A DNA stretch of 64,000 nt from Phycisphaerae bacterium (GTDB lineage Bacteria; Planctomycetota; Phycisphaerae; Phycisphaerales; SM1A02). The stretch spans positions 288,933 to 352,932 of the forward strand of contig PBAY01000039.1 of assembly GCA_002717655.1 (NCBI GenBank), written 5' to 3'. Position numbers and translations under genes: made by a program. How positions within the stretch are numbered: the stretch's first letter is position 1; every line of letters begins with the position of its first letter. The notes below the pieces were generated by a model, which was not told where the DNA came from, did not search any database, and was given only the letters and a program-made list of their open reading frames with translations. Below are positions 47,127 to 56,594 of the stretch, one piece after another.

Positions 47127-47633
47127 TCAGGCGAATGAATCGCGGTTCTGATGTCTGCGAGGAGGAGGACCGTTGCGTCTGGACTTGCGCCCACGAACCC
47201 GTGAGTCCGTCGCACGATCCCATCTCTTGTGATACTCCGCGATGTCCAGATCCCGGTATTGCGATCGGCATCTGTAGCAATAGAGCCTTGTCCTCGCAAA
47301 GAACAGAATCGCGATATCCAGAAGGAGGACGCCTGTCATGCCGATCAGGATCGCGATGTCCGTGACATATCCCAGAACACCGATGAGACTCAGTGCAAAT
47401 GCGAGCACGATCACGATCGGTGTGATCTGTGGAAAGGTCTTGTGTTTGAAGAGATCTTCGCTGCCACAGATGATGCATCTTCTCAGCTGGCCGCCATCAT
47501 CAAAGCTGCGTTCCCAGTCCAGAAAGACTTCCTGATTGCTGTCGACCGTCGTCGCTCGAGCCGGCTTCTTGTCCGCATCGACCTCGATCTCACCCAGGCG
47601 GCGGCGGTTCTCCTGTCGTACGACGACTCGCAT
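47127..47633 (-). CDS. Small membrane protein with split zinc ribbon
   Basis: Unknown function, 168 residues. CIICGSEDLFKHKTFPQ (CxxC) precedes two TM helices (about 70-92 and 93-112), followed by LYCYRCRSQYRDLDI (CxxC), so the two halves of a zinc ribbon lie on either side of a TM hairpin. The tail is strongly basic (RGRKSRRNGPPPRRH). It ends 16 bp from the end of ubiB on the opposite strand. Confidence 0.7.
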   Translation of the reverse strand: MRVVVRQENRRRLGEIEVDADKKPARATTVDSNQEVFLDWERSFDDGGQLRRCIICGSEDLFKHKTFPQITPIVIVLAFALSLIGVLGYVTDIAILIGMTGVLLLDIAILFFARTRLYCYRCRSQYRDLDIAEYHKRWDRATDSRVRGRKSRRNGPPPRRHQNRDSFA

Positions 47634-47714
47634 GTCGTGGATGGTATGTGGGTTCGTGAAATCCAGTTGGCCTGATTGCCATTCAGCAGCTGCTCGGGGG
47701 GGTATAGTTCCCTG

Positions 47715-48401
47715 ATGACCTCATGGGCGGACATACTCAGCAGTCGATTTCTGGTCTTTGACGGACCTGATGGTTCTGGCAAGAGCACCCAGTTCCGTAG
47801 GTTCATCAATTGGGCCAAGGAGAAAGGGGCCCATGTCACCGAACTTCGCGAGCCTGGTGGTACCCCGATCGGCGAGCGAATCCGAGAGGTCCTGCTTGAT
47901 GTAGCCCATGAGGAAATGACGGTCACATGTGAGATGCTCCTGTACATGGCCAGTCGGGCACAGATCGTCGAAGAAGTCGTACAGCCCGCTTTGGAACGGG
48001 GGGATCTGGTGGTAGCCGATCGATTCATCAGCAGCACCCATGCCTATCAGGGGACCGGAGGTGGTCTGCCTCATGAGGCTATCCAGATGGTTGGGGAAGT
48101 TGCGGTGCAGTCGTGGATGCCGAATCTGACCGTCATCTTCGATGTGGATTCAGAGACGGCTTCTCGAAGATTGAATCCATTGCTTGATCGAATGGAGCGA
48201 AAGGGCGAGGCCTTTCATTCACGTGTGCGATCGGGTTATCTCGATCAAGCCCAACGCAATCCCGAAGCCTATCTGGTGATCGATGCTCGACCAGACGAAG
48301 ACACGGTATTCCAAGCACTTCTTGAAGGGCTTGAGAATCGATTGAAGGTCAGGATGTCGTCGCCACCTGCTCCCACGGGTTCCCCGTCGCCGCAAGCGTA
48401 G
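47715..48401 (+). CDS. tmk: Thymidylate kinase
   Basis: Phosphorylates dTMP to dTDP. 228 residues from ATG 47715. P-loop FDGPDGSGKSTQFRRF, DRFISSTHAYQGTGGG with the dTMP-binding DR(Y/F) motif, and a Lys/Arg-bearing lid RMERKGEAFHSRVR. The last 18 codons, including the stop, overlap the end of the opposing carboxylate-amine ligase gene by 53 bp. Confidence 0.93.
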   Translation: MTSWADILSSRFLVFDGPDGSGKSTQFRRFINWAKEKGAHVTELREPGGTPIGERIREVLLDVAHEEMTVTCEMLLYMASRAQIVEEVVQPALERGDLVVADRFISSTHAYQGTGGGLPHEAIQMVGEVAVQSWMPNLTVIFDVDSETASRRLNPLLDRMERKGEAFHSRVRSGYLDQAQRNPEAYLVIDARPDEDTVFQALLEGLENRLKVRMSSPPAPTGSPSPQA

Positions 48402-49491
48402 CGTCAACAACTTTCTTCATGTCTCCATTGTTCTGCTCGCAGACTCGTCGCTGGATCGTCGAGCCTGTTCCATGTTCAATGATCCGTTCGATGTAGGAAA
48501 GTTCCTTGGAGCAATCGAGTTTCTCGGCTACTGGCTTGCATAGATCAACGAGCATGCGTGCCTGCTGTTTCGCGGATATCGCGAGCATGGTGTCTGGATC
48601 CGCGAGTGTCGCTTCAAGCCCATATCGTGAAGCATGCCATTTGTTCTGTCTCGCGATCATCGGATGACAGTCGACCAGATACATTCCCTTGTCGATTTCA
48701 GTGGAAAGGCCCGACACGATGCACTGGGTCAGAGCGACCAGACCAAGCATGTGCTCCATGGAGATCGGCGTATCCATGACGCGGATTTCAACGGTTCCGA
48801 ATCTCGCTACAGGACGTACATCCCACCAGATTTCCCGCGGGCTGTGGATGAAGTCGGTTGCGATCAGATGATCGATGAGCCAGTTGTATTCGGACCAGTT
48901 CCGCATGTTCTCCGGCAGGCCTGCGGTAGGCAGTGACTCCATCACCTTCGAGCGGTACGAGTGAAGACCGGTATTGCGATTGCACCAGTGGGGCGAATTC
49001 GAGGAAAGCGCCAGCAGCACCGGCAGGTGGCGAAGGAGTCGATCGCACATCTGGATGGCCTTGTCGCCGGAATCCACGCCGACATGAACATGAAGGCCGA
49101 AGACAACCAGTCGACGGGCGACGAACTGCATCGTGTCCATCAGCCATTGGTAACGCGCGTCATCGGTCAGCAGCTGATCCTTCCAATGACTGATTGGATG
49201 GGTTCCGCTCCAGAGAAAAGTATTACCCATCGAGTTGGCAAGGTCGTATCCCCATTCAAGTTTTTCAGAGAGATCTCGACGGACGTCCTCGACGGTATTG
49301 CACACACCCGTATTGAATTCCAGATAGCTGCGCATGAATTCAGGCTTGATGGAGTCTTCCCATTCCGGAGGACGTTTCTCCAGCATGGCGGGTACATCCA
49401 TGGCCAGTTCACCGGTTTCCTGATTGATCAGGCCGAGTTCAATTTCAACACCTAGCGTGGGATTCGGACTGGGAGTAAATCGCAGGGCCAT
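48349..49491 (-). CDS. Carboxylate-amine ligase, GCS2/YbdK family
   Basis: ATP-grasp-like glutamate-cysteine ligase 2 family, 380 residues. PTLGVEIELGLINQETGEL carries the metal-binding Glu residues; GTHPISHWKDQ and FGLHVHVGVDSGDKAI are hallmarks; then WDVRPVARFGTVEIRVMDT. Family members include YbdK (weak glutamate-cysteine ligase) and EgtA-like enzymes; the physiological product is uncertain. GGAGGA lies before the ATG. It overlaps tmk tail to tail. Confidence 0.88.
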   Translation of the reverse strand: MALRFTPSPNPTLGVEIELGLINQETGELAMDVPAMLEKRPPEWEDSIKPEFMRSYLEFNTGVCNTVEDVRRDLSEKLEWGYDLANSMGNTFLWSGTHPISHWKDQLLTDDARYQWLMDTMQFVARRLVVFGLHVHVGVDSGDKAIQMCDRLLRHLPVLLALSSNSPHWCNRNTGLHSYRSKVMESLPTAGLPENMRNWSEYNWLIDHLIATDFIHSPREIWWDVRPVARFGTVEIRVMDTPISMEHMLGLVALTQCIVSGLSTEIDKGMYLVDCHPMIARQNKWHASRYGLEATLADPDTMLAISAKQQARMLVDLCKPVAEKLDCSKELSYIERIIEHGTGSTIQRRVCEQNNGDMKKVVDATLAATGNPWEQVATTS

Positions 49492-49509
49492 TTCGAGAGT
49501 CCTCCGGAT

Positions 49510-50775
49510 TCAGGAGTGTGATTGATCTTCAGAACGGTGGGTGGGGAACAGACAATTCATGGCAGCGCCTGCCAGCAGCCTCGCTCCGACGGGAAGCGCC
49601 GATTCGTCGATGTCGAATTGTGGTGAATGCAGTGGTTTGCGTTTGTCCGCCGGCCCGTTTCCGGTTCCCAGCCTAGCCATCGAGCCAGGTACATGTTGCT
49701 GGTAATAGGCGAAGTCCTCGCCGCCCATGCTGGCGAGATCGATGTCGATGATTCCATCGGATCCAACAACTTCCACAGCGGATTCCTTCAGCAGTGTATT
49801 GGTGAAGAGGTGATTGTCCGTTGCGGGTGCGTTGTATGGATATTCAATTTGTGCGGTACATCCAGTTGCCTCAGTGATTCCACGAATGCATGAGTCGATG
49901 GCATCCTTGATCTGAAGCTGGTCATGCATCCGCTCCGTACGCAGATTGCCACAGATGACTGCTTCACCGGGAATGGCATTGAAGGCTTCGCCTGCCGTGA
50001 CACTGGTGATCGAGAGGCACATGGGGTAACGGGAGTCCATGCTGCGAGGTGCAAGTTGATACAGCAGTGAAACAAGATTGACAGCCGCTGGTATGGGGTC
50101 GATTGCCTGATGGGGTCGTGCCGAATGCCCACCTTCTCCCGTGATGGTGATCCGAAACGTACAGGTATTGGACGTAATGGGACCATGACGTAGTCCGATC
50201 TGTCCAACATCAAGAAATGGATCGCAGTGCAGCGCGATCATTCCATTGACCCCTTCCAATACGCCGGCATCGATCAGCTCACACGCACCGGTTGCGGTTT
50301 CTTCTGCGGGTTGGAAGACGAACCGGACATTGTGGCTTGCGCCGTACTCTTGAATGGTTTTTCGTTGAGCTGCCATTGAGCGGGCTGCGAAAAGTGCCAT
50401 GGTGGCATGTGCGTCATGTCCACAGGCGTGACAGCAGCCGTCTCTGGTTGAACGCCAGGCTACCTCCTTGAGGTCCGCAATGGGAACGCAATCGATATCG
50501 GCTCGAATCGCAATCCAAGAGTCATCCGGTGCACCGACATGAAGGTCAGCGACGACGCCAGTATCCGGGAGGGGCCGAAGTTCCAGTCCCATGTCTGCAA
50601 GACGGGATGAAAGCAGTTCACTCGTCCGGTGTTCTTCGCCTGCCAGTTCAGGATTCGCATGCAGATCACGACGGAGCTCGACCATCTCGTCGATTTCATT
50701 CAGGATCGAATCATGGATCGATTTCCTGAGCAGCTCGGCTGAGTCGTTTGATGATGAGGAAGTTGAGGGCTTCAT
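49510..50775 (-). CDS. M20 family metallo-amidohydrolase
   Basis: 421-residue zinc amidohydrolase of the hippurate hydrolase/IAA-amino-acid hydrolase class. CCHACGHDAHATMALFAA contains the Cys and His metal ligands, FQPAEETATGACELI the Glu pair, ALHCDP a further ligand His, and a lid domain with GGHSARPHQAIDPI lies between. MGGEDFAYYQQHVPG has the last ligand Glu region. Likely cleaves N-acyl amino acids or related amides; substrate unknown. Last but one in a leftward run starting at alaS. Confidence 0.9.
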   Translation of the reverse strand: MKPSTSSSSNDSAELLRKSIHDSILNEIDEMVELRRDLHANPELAGEEHRTSELLSSRLADMGLELRPLPDTGVVADLHVGAPDDSWIAIRADIDCVPIADLKEVAWRSTRDGCCHACGHDAHATMALFAARSMAAQRKTIQEYGASHNVRFVFQPAEETATGACELIDAGVLEGVNGMIALHCDPFLDVGQIGLRHGPITSNTCTFRITITGEGGHSARPHQAIDPIPAAVNLVSLLYQLAPRSMDSRYPMCLSITSVTAGEAFNAIPGEAVICGNLRTERMHDQLQIKDAIDSCIRGITEATGCTAQIEYPYNAPATDNHLFTNTLLKESAVEVVGSDGIIDIDLASMGGEDFAYYQQHVPGSMARLGTGNGPADKRKPLHSPQFDIDESALPVGARLLAGAAMNCLFPTHRSEDQSHS

Positions 50776-50806
50776 GTGATCCGTTCTTCATACAGCCTAA
50801 AGCAAT

Positions 50807-51835
50807 TCATGACCAGTTCAGTACGATCTTGCCGAATTGGTCACCAGCTTCAAGCCTACTCCAGGCCTGCACGCCATCAGCGGCATCAATCACACAGTCA
50901 ATGGTCGGTTCAAGTGATCCTGAGCGAAAGAAGGATGTTGCTTGACGAAACTCATCCATGTCACCCATGGTGGAACCGACAATTGAAAGCTGGTTCCAGA
51001 AGATTCTCATCAGATCCGTCTCCGCAGCTGGTCCGGTGGTACATCCACATGTTGTCATGACACCGCCACGCGTCAAGGATTTGATGACAGAACCATGGAC
51101 AGCCTGCCCGACGGATTCCACGCAGACATCCACGCCTCGCTTGCTCGTAATGGAACGGACCTGATCTGCCCAGCAGGTCCCAGTGTCGACAATGCCATGG
51201 TCCGCACCTAGTTCACGGGCTCGATCAAGTTTCCACTGGTGTCGAGAAGTCACGATGGTGCGGCAACCGAGATGGCGTGCCAGATTGAGTGCCGCCAGAG
51301 CGAGTCCGCCACCAATCCCTGTGATCAGCACCCATTGGCCTGGTTGGAGTCCTGCACGGGTGACCATCATCCGCCACGCGGTCAGATGAGTGAGCCCATA
51401 CGCAGCGGCTTTGATGGGGTCCTGGTCTCCGATGTCAATGGCATTGCTAGCCGGGACGGTGAAATATTCTGCATGAGTACCGGGCAGTGTTTCACCGATC
51501 ATGTGCAAGGCAGGTGCGGCTGGGTCACGATCGGGATGTGGTCGCGCTGATGCAGGTATGGCGGCATTGATCATGACTCGTCGGCCAATCCATGACTCGT
51601 CAACTCCATCACCTGTTGCTGTCACTCGACCACAACCATCGGAACCACTGATTCTCGGAAAGTCGGTGGCGCCCGGCATGCCTCGGCCAACCCACAGATC
51701 AAGATGGTTCAAGGCCGAAGCTTCAGTCTTGACCATCAACTCGCCTGGGTGAAGCGTTGGATCAGGATGGTCTTCGACGTAACTGATATTGGGCGTTACA
51801 GGTGCGCCTTGTCGCTCAATTCTGATGGCTCGCAT
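50807..51835 (-). CDS. MDR-superfamily alcohol dehydrogenase/quinone reductase-like
   Basis: 342 residues from the ATG at 51835 with AGGAAGGA upstream; the frame is open to 51955 into the preceding gene. GroES-like start ALNHLDLWVGRGMPG, SGSDGCGRVTATGDG, and a Rossmann domain GIGGGLALAALNLARHLGC. The structural-zinc cysteine loop (CxxCxxCxxxxxxxC) is absent, so it is probably a zinc-free NADPH reductase of the quinone or enoyl type. It sits 13 bp after the sugar isomerase-like gene. Confidence 0.85.
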   Translation of the reverse strand: MRAIRIERQGAPVTPNISYVEDHPDPTLHPGELMVKTEASALNHLDLWVGRGMPGATDFPRISGSDGCGRVTATGDGVDESWIGRRVMINAAIPASARPHPDRDPAAPALHMIGETLPGTHAEYFTVPASNAIDIGDQDPIKAAAYGLTHLTAWRMMVTRAGLQPGQWVLITGIGGGLALAALNLARHLGCRTIVTSRHQWKLDRARELGADHGIVDTGTCWADQVRSITSKRGVDVCVESVGQAVHGSVIKSLTRGGVMTTCGCTTGPAAETDLMRIFWNQLSIVGSTMGDMDEFRQATSFFRSGSLEPTIDCVIDAADGVQAWSRLEAGDQFGKIVLNWS

Positions 51836-51848
51836 GGCGTAATCCTTC

Positions 51849-52808
51849 CTACGTGGTCCTGCATCCATTTCGCAGCAGCAGTTCCCGTGTCCGCATGATG
51901 CCATCGTGCTCGGATAACTCACCGCCTTCATATTCGATTCCAATCCAGCCTTCATAATCGCCTTCGCGAACGATCTTCATCATTCTCGCGTACTCGGTAT
52001 GAATCTCTTCACCGGCTTCATTGAAATCGTTGCTCTTGGCACTCAGCGCCTTCGCATAGGGAATCAGATCAGTAACACCCTGATAGCGGTCGTATTCTTC
52101 ACGTGTATTCCAGTCCAGGATGAAGTTGCCGAAATCAGGCAAGGTCCCGAGTCGAGGATGATCGACGGCGGCCACCATGCTGGCGAGCCAGGCCCCGTTG
52201 CTTGAAAGTCCACCATGATTTTCAATCGTCACGTCCAGATCCAGCTCTTCTGCATGAGGCATGAGCAGGTGGAATCCTTTGACACAACGATCTCGTTGTT
52301 CATCTGGCGAGCCCTCGGACTGCGCGTTGACTCGGATGCAGTGACATCCGAGTGACTTGGCAGCTTCCAGCCATCGACGATGATTCTCAATGGTTCTGTT
52401 CAATTCGGATTCATCAGCTGCTCCCATCGCGCCTTCACCATCGACCATGATGAGCAGGCTCTGAACGCCATGATCAGCAGCACGGGTACGAAGTTCTGCG
52501 AGGTAGGCCTCATCGGAGGCCTTGTCCTTGAAGAAGGAGTTGACGTATTCGACTCCGCCCAGATCGTAGGTCTCACGTGTGACCTTGGCGAAATCCAGCG
52601 GGTCAAGTTCACCACTTCGAATGGTGCGGTGCAAGGACCATTGTGCGAGTGAAATGGGGTAGGCGTTTGAATCCTGATCCACGGTATTCTTCTCCGAATT
52701 GGTCTGTTGGGATGAACGGCAGGAGCCAATCACGCTGGATGAGGCGATCGTCAGCGCTGCGGCCTTCATGACCTGTCGTCTGTCGAGATGATCCTGTTGC
52801 TTCTTCAT
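51849..52808 (-). CDS. Xylose-isomerase-like TIM-barrel lipoprotein (sugar phosphate isomerase/epimerase family)
   Basis: 319 residues. The N-terminus DRRQVMKAAALTIASSSVIG with a following SCRSS combines a twin-arginine-like motif and a lipobox, predicting export and lipid anchoring. The barrel contains YPISLAQWSLHRTIRSGEL, RVNAQSEGSPDE, TIENHGGLSSNG, PDFGNFIL and WIGIEYEGG, consistent with the AP endonuclease family 2 / sugar isomerase fold and its acidic metal ligands. Overlaps alaS by ATGA. Substrate unknown. Confidence 0.87.
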   Translation of the reverse strand: MKKQQDHLDRRQVMKAAALTIASSSVIGSCRSSQQTNSEKNTVDQDSNAYPISLAQWSLHRTIRSGELDPLDFAKVTRETYDLGGVEYVNSFFKDKASDEAYLAELRTRAADHGVQSLLIMVDGEGAMGAADESELNRTIENHRRWLEAAKSLGCHCIRVNAQSEGSPDEQRDRCVKGFHLLMPHAEELDLDVTIENHGGLSSNGAWLASMVAAVDHPRLGTLPDFGNFILDWNTREEYDRYQGVTDLIPYAKALSAKSNDFNEAGEEIHTEYARMMKIVREGDYEGWIGIEYEGGELSEHDGIMRTRELLLRNGCRTT

Positions 52809-55633
52809 TTGAGTTGCTCACAGGCCCAATCATGAGCGGCTTGTGCGGCCGCAGGGGCTTCTTCCGGCTTTGAGCCTCCGGCCTGTGCCATGTCCGGGCG
52901 ACCGCCACCGCCTCCTCCACAAAGACCAGCGACATGCTTCACCCAGTCGCCAGCTTTCAGCCCACGTCCAATGAGTGTGTCTGGAACACGGGCGACCATG
53001 ACGACCTTGCCGGCTTCGGGATCGGTGCCGAGAAGCAGGCATGCTGACTCACTGTGCTTGGCGCGAATCGCGTCCATGGCGGCGAGCAGATCATCGCGGG
53101 CAGCAACGCCCTCCATGAGACTCGTGATGACTTCTCCATCAGCCGCCTCTGCAATGGCTTTTGCCTGAGTCACGGCCGTTTCACGAGTGGATTTGGCAGC
53201 GCTCTTTCTCGCAAGTTGCACTCGTTTCTGCAAGGACTGCAGTTCAGTGCGAATGGCCAGCTTGTCGAGTACACCCAATGTCTGCTCATCAACCAGCGGA
53301 GTGATGCGTTCCACGACTTCTACAAGTCCCGAGTCATCAAGATCGGATGCATCCTTTACTTCAGCAAGGATTCGTCTGCCTTCCTCAATGACCTGCGAGG
53401 CAGTTGTTCCGGTCAAGGCCATCAGCCTCCGGACACCGGCCGCAAGTGATTGTTCCTGTACGAGTATGAACGCGTTGATCACATCGGTCTTCTGGACATG
53501 TGTTCCGCCACAGAATTCAATGGAGTGATTCATCCAGGCTGGATTCGTCGGATTCTCAGCGAGATCTGCCGACGAAGCGCCGATGCTGACGACCCGCACC
53601 GGGTCCGGATAGCGTTCCCCGAATACTGCCCGGACTCCAGTGATCGTCATGGCGTGATCAAGTGGCATCTCCGCAGCATGCACTTCCTGGCCTTTGGAAA
53701 CTCCTGCTCGAACAAGATCTTCGATTCGTCCAAGTTCTTCAGGCGTCGGTGCCTGAGCGTGGGAATAATCAAATCGAAGTCGATCCGGGGCAACCAGTGA
53801 ACCCTTCTGCTGAACTTCATCTCCAAGTACGTCTCGAAGTGCATGGTTCAGCAGATGAGTTGCGGTGTGATTAGATTCAATGGACTGTCGACGATCCTGT
53901 TCCACATCAGCCTTGACGGCTCCGCCACATTCAAGGGCACCGTCGGCCGCCATGCCTTCATGGAGAACGAAATCACCGAAACGCGCGGTCTGACTCACCT
54001 TGAACAAGCCACCATCGAATGAAAGCGATCCGGTGTCGCCTACCTGACCACCTTGTTCCGCGTAGAAGGGGGTGTGATCCAGAATCACGCCACCAGATGA
54101 ACCATTGTCCAGCGTCTTGACGAATTCCCGGCCATTCCAGATTGCCAGGACCCGGGACTCTGCGGTGGTCTGTTGATACTTGATGGCATCGTCAGTCGCC
54201 GCAACATTCTGGCCAGCCAGATCAGCCAGCGCATTGGCTGGAAGATTCATGGCTTGTTCACCACCCGTGGAGGCACGCGATCTTGCCCGTGCTTCTTCCA
54301 TCAAGACGTCGTATCCAGCACGATCAACCGCAAGTCCTCGCTCGCGTGACATGAGTTCCGTCAGATCGATTGGAAATCCGAACGTGTCATGCAGCGTAAA
54401 GGCTGCTTCTCCAGAGATGTTTCCATCCGAGGAGCTGCTTGCGGCTTCATCGAAGAGTGCGAGTCCTCGCTCAAGCGTTCGAAGAAACGCGAGCTCTTCT
54501 TCCCGAATGACATTTGAGATGGCTTCTTCATGTTCAGTAATTTCTGGATAGACGTCTCCCAGGCTCGCCACCACAGCGGGAACGACGCGGCAAAGCATGG
54601 GCTCATGTACATCGAGTACCTGATGAACCATGCGAACGGCACGTCGAAGGATCCGGCGAAGCACATAGGCTCTGCCTTCATTGCCTGGCCGAGCACCATC
54701 AGCCAGCGCAACAGTCAGGCACCGGACATGGTCTGCAATGATGCGATAGGCCGTATCCGTTGGATCATCCAGCTTTCCACCATAAGCAGGCCCATTGCTG
54801 CACTTCTGGATGCATTCGAACAGTGGTGTCCAGAGATCCGTGTCGTAGTTGCTGTTCTTGCCCTGGAGGATGCGGGTGATCCGTTCGAAACCCATCCCTG
54901 TATCCACATGGCTTGCGGGGAGTTTCGTGAGCAAACCATCTTCGCCACGATTGAACTGAATGAACACGAGGTTCCAGATCTCGATCACATCCGGGTGGTC
55001 AAGGTTGACGAGCTTTCCACCACTGCAGTCCGGCGTGTTATCGAAGTGGATTTCACTGCATGGGCCACATGGGCCACTGGCACCCATTTCCCAGAAGTTG
55101 TCCTTGCGACCCCAGCGAGTGATGTGACTTGGATCGACATCAGTGCATTCGAGCCAGAGTTTGTGTGCCTCTTCGTCCGGTTCGGTGCCGTCTTCAGTGG
55201 AACCTTCGAAGACGGTGATATGCAGTCTTTCCTTGGGGAGTCCCCACACTTCCGTCAGCAGTTGCCACGCCCAGGTAATCGCTTCGGCCTTGAAGTAGTC
55301 TCCGAAAGACCAGTTGCCAAGCATCTCAAAGAAGGTGTGGTGATAGGTATCACACCCGACATCCTCCAGATCATTGTGCTTGCCTCCGGCGCGAATGCAC
55401 TTCTGAACATCAACGGCTCGTTGATAAGGTCGAGAGCCCAGACCAAGAAAGACATCCTTGAACTGATTCATGCCCGCATTGATGAAAAGCAGTGTTGGAT
55501 CATCATGGGGGATCACCGGGGAGGAAGGCACGATCGTATGCCCTGCTTTTTCGGCGAAAAAATCAATGAAGTCCTGCCTGATCTGGCGTGCAGGGATGGA
55601 TCGTGATGGCTTGAACTGGGATTCTTGAGTCAT
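52805..55633 (-). CDS. alaS: Alanyl-tRNA synthetase
   Basis: Charges tRNA-Ala. 942 residues, slightly longer than the usual 875. Catalytic core: FFAEKAGHTIVPSSPVIPHD, FINAGMNQFKDVFLG and GTGFERITRIL-type motif GMGFERITRILQG. The editing domain zinc ligands are NHTATHLLNHALRDVLG and EFCGGTHVQKT. The C-Ala domain ends with GLCGGGGGGRPDMAQAGG. Complete. It is first of a leftward group of five to six metabolic genes with tight or overlapping junctions. Confidence 0.97.
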   Translation of the reverse strand: MTQESQFKPSRSIPARQIRQDFIDFFAEKAGHTIVPSSPVIPHDDPTLLFINAGMNQFKDVFLGLGSRPYQRAVDVQKCIRAGGKHNDLEDVGCDTYHHTFFEMLGNWSFGDYFKAEAITWAWQLLTEVWGLPKERLHITVFEGSTEDGTEPDEEAHKLWLECTDVDPSHITRWGRKDNFWEMGASGPCGPCSEIHFDNTPDCSGGKLVNLDHPDVIEIWNLVFIQFNRGEDGLLTKLPASHVDTGMGFERITRILQGKNSNYDTDLWTPLFECIQKCSNGPAYGGKLDDPTDTAYRIIADHVRCLTVALADGARPGNEGRAYVLRRILRRAVRMVHQVLDVHEPMLCRVVPAVVASLGDVYPEITEHEEAISNVIREEELAFLRTLERGLALFDEAASSSSDGNISGEAAFTLHDTFGFPIDLTELMSRERGLAVDRAGYDVLMEEARARSRASTGGEQAMNLPANALADLAGQNVAATDDAIKYQQTTAESRVLAIWNGREFVKTLDNGSSGGVILDHTPFYAEQGGQVGDTGSLSFDGGLFKVSQTARFGDFVLHEGMAADGALECGGAVKADVEQDRRQSIESNHTATHLLNHALRDVLGDEVQQKGSLVAPDRLRFDYSHAQAPTPEELGRIEDLVRAGVSKGQEVHAAEMPLDHAMTITGVRAVFGERYPDPVRVVSIGASSADLAENPTNPAWMNHSIEFCGGTHVQKTDVINAFILVQEQSLAAGVRRLMALTGTTASQVIEEGRRILAEVKDASDLDDSGLVEVVERITPLVDEQTLGVLDKLAIRTELQSLQKRVQLARKSAAKSTRETAVTQAKAIAEAADGEVITSLMEGVAARDDLLAAMDAIRAKHSESACLLLGTDPEAGKVVMVARVPDTLIGRGLKAGDWVKHVAGLCGGGGGGRPDMAQAGGSKPEEAPAAAQAAHDWACEQLK

Positions 55634-55707
55634 GTCGTAATGGGCCTCGATCGGGGAACAAACTCCCCTGGTCAGGCTTGGCAGTGTACCGGTGGAAATG
55701 CGTCAAG

Positions 55708-55735
55708 TTCACCACAGCATCAAGAGCGTTAAAAT
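55708..55735 (+). promoter_or_regulatory. Possible promoter of tpiA
   Basis: TTCACC (55708-55713) and TAAAAT (55730-55735) are separated by 16 bp, with an inferred start site about 25 bp before the tpiA ATG. The -10 box is good and the -35 box is only partly consensus. It lies in the alaS-tpiA divergent spacer. Confidence 0.35.
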
Positions 55736-55768
55736 AGGTATGCTCGCCCCACAGGGAGACTCCAGTCC

Positions 55769-56551
55769 ATGGCAAATCGACAACCTCTCATTGGCGGAAA
55801 CTGGAAAATGAACCTCTCTCCAGCAGATGCTCGAGGGCCTTGTTCAGCGCTGCTTGATGGGCTTGACGCTGGACTGCTGGCCAAATGCGGCGTCAGCCTC
55901 TTTCCTCCATTTCCCTATCTGAGTCAAATCAGCGACCTGACAGCTGGTTCCGGGGTCTCCATTGGTGGTCAGGACGTTTCTGCTCACGAGAATGGGGCTT
56001 ATACAGGTCAGACGAGTGCCTCGATGCTTCTGGAGGTGGGTTGCACGTCCACGCTTGTTGGGCATTCTGAACGGCGTCATGGTCTGGGAGAGTCCGATAG
56101 CGTCCTGAATGCCAAGGTTCTGGTTGCGATGAAGGCTGGTCTTGATGTCATGCTCTGCGTTGGCGAGACCCTGGACGAACGAGAATCAGGTCAAAGTGAG
56201 GCGATTGTCCTGCAGCAGCTGCAGGAGGGCCTTCAAGGTGTCTCAATCAACGATCTGGGTCGTCTGACCATCGCTTACGAGCCCGTCTGGGCTATTGGGA
56301 CGGGTCGGAATGCCACCCCGGGGGATGCCCAGTCCATGCACCAGAGTATTCGCGCAGACCTCGGTAAACAGTATGATGATGGGTCTGCCAACGGTGTTCG
56401 CATTCTCTATGGTGGCTCTGTCAAGCCAGATAATGCGGAGGCCATCTTTGCCCAACCGGATGTTGATGGTGGGCTGATTGGTGGAGCATCCCTCCAGTCG
56501 GAGGACTTTCTCGACATTGTCCGGGCTGCGGTAGCCACCGTGGATTCCTGA
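55769..56551 (+). CDS. tpiA: Triosephosphate isomerase
   Basis: Glycolytic interconversion of DHAP and glyceraldehyde 3-phosphate. 260 residues: GGNWKMNLSPADA with the substrate lysine, LVGHSERRHGLGE with the catalytic His, AYEPVWAIGTGRNATP with the catalytic Glu and mobile loop, and GVRILYGGSVKPDNA for phosphate binding. GGGAG precedes the ATG. It starts a rightward run with secG, as in many bacteria. Confidence 0.97.
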   Translation: MANRQPLIGGNWKMNLSPADARGPCSALLDGLDAGLLAKCGVSLFPPFPYLSQISDLTAGSGVSIGGQDVSAHENGAYTGQTSASMLLEVGCTSTLVGHSERRHGLGESDSVLNAKVLVAMKAGLDVMLCVGETLDERESGQSEAIVLQQLQEGLQGVSINDLGRLTIAYEPVWAIGTGRNATPGDAQSMHQSIRADLGKQYDDGSANGVRILYGGSVKPDNAEAIFAQPDVDGGLIGGASLQSEDFLDIVRAAVATVDS

Positions 56552-56594
56552 ATACCGTTTCACCGGCAAACGACTTAGCAGGCAACGACCAATC

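Noticed and set aside
54530..55606. Rightward frame of 358 codons antisense to alaS
   Set aside because: Shadow of the conserved alanyl-tRNA synthetase on the other strand.
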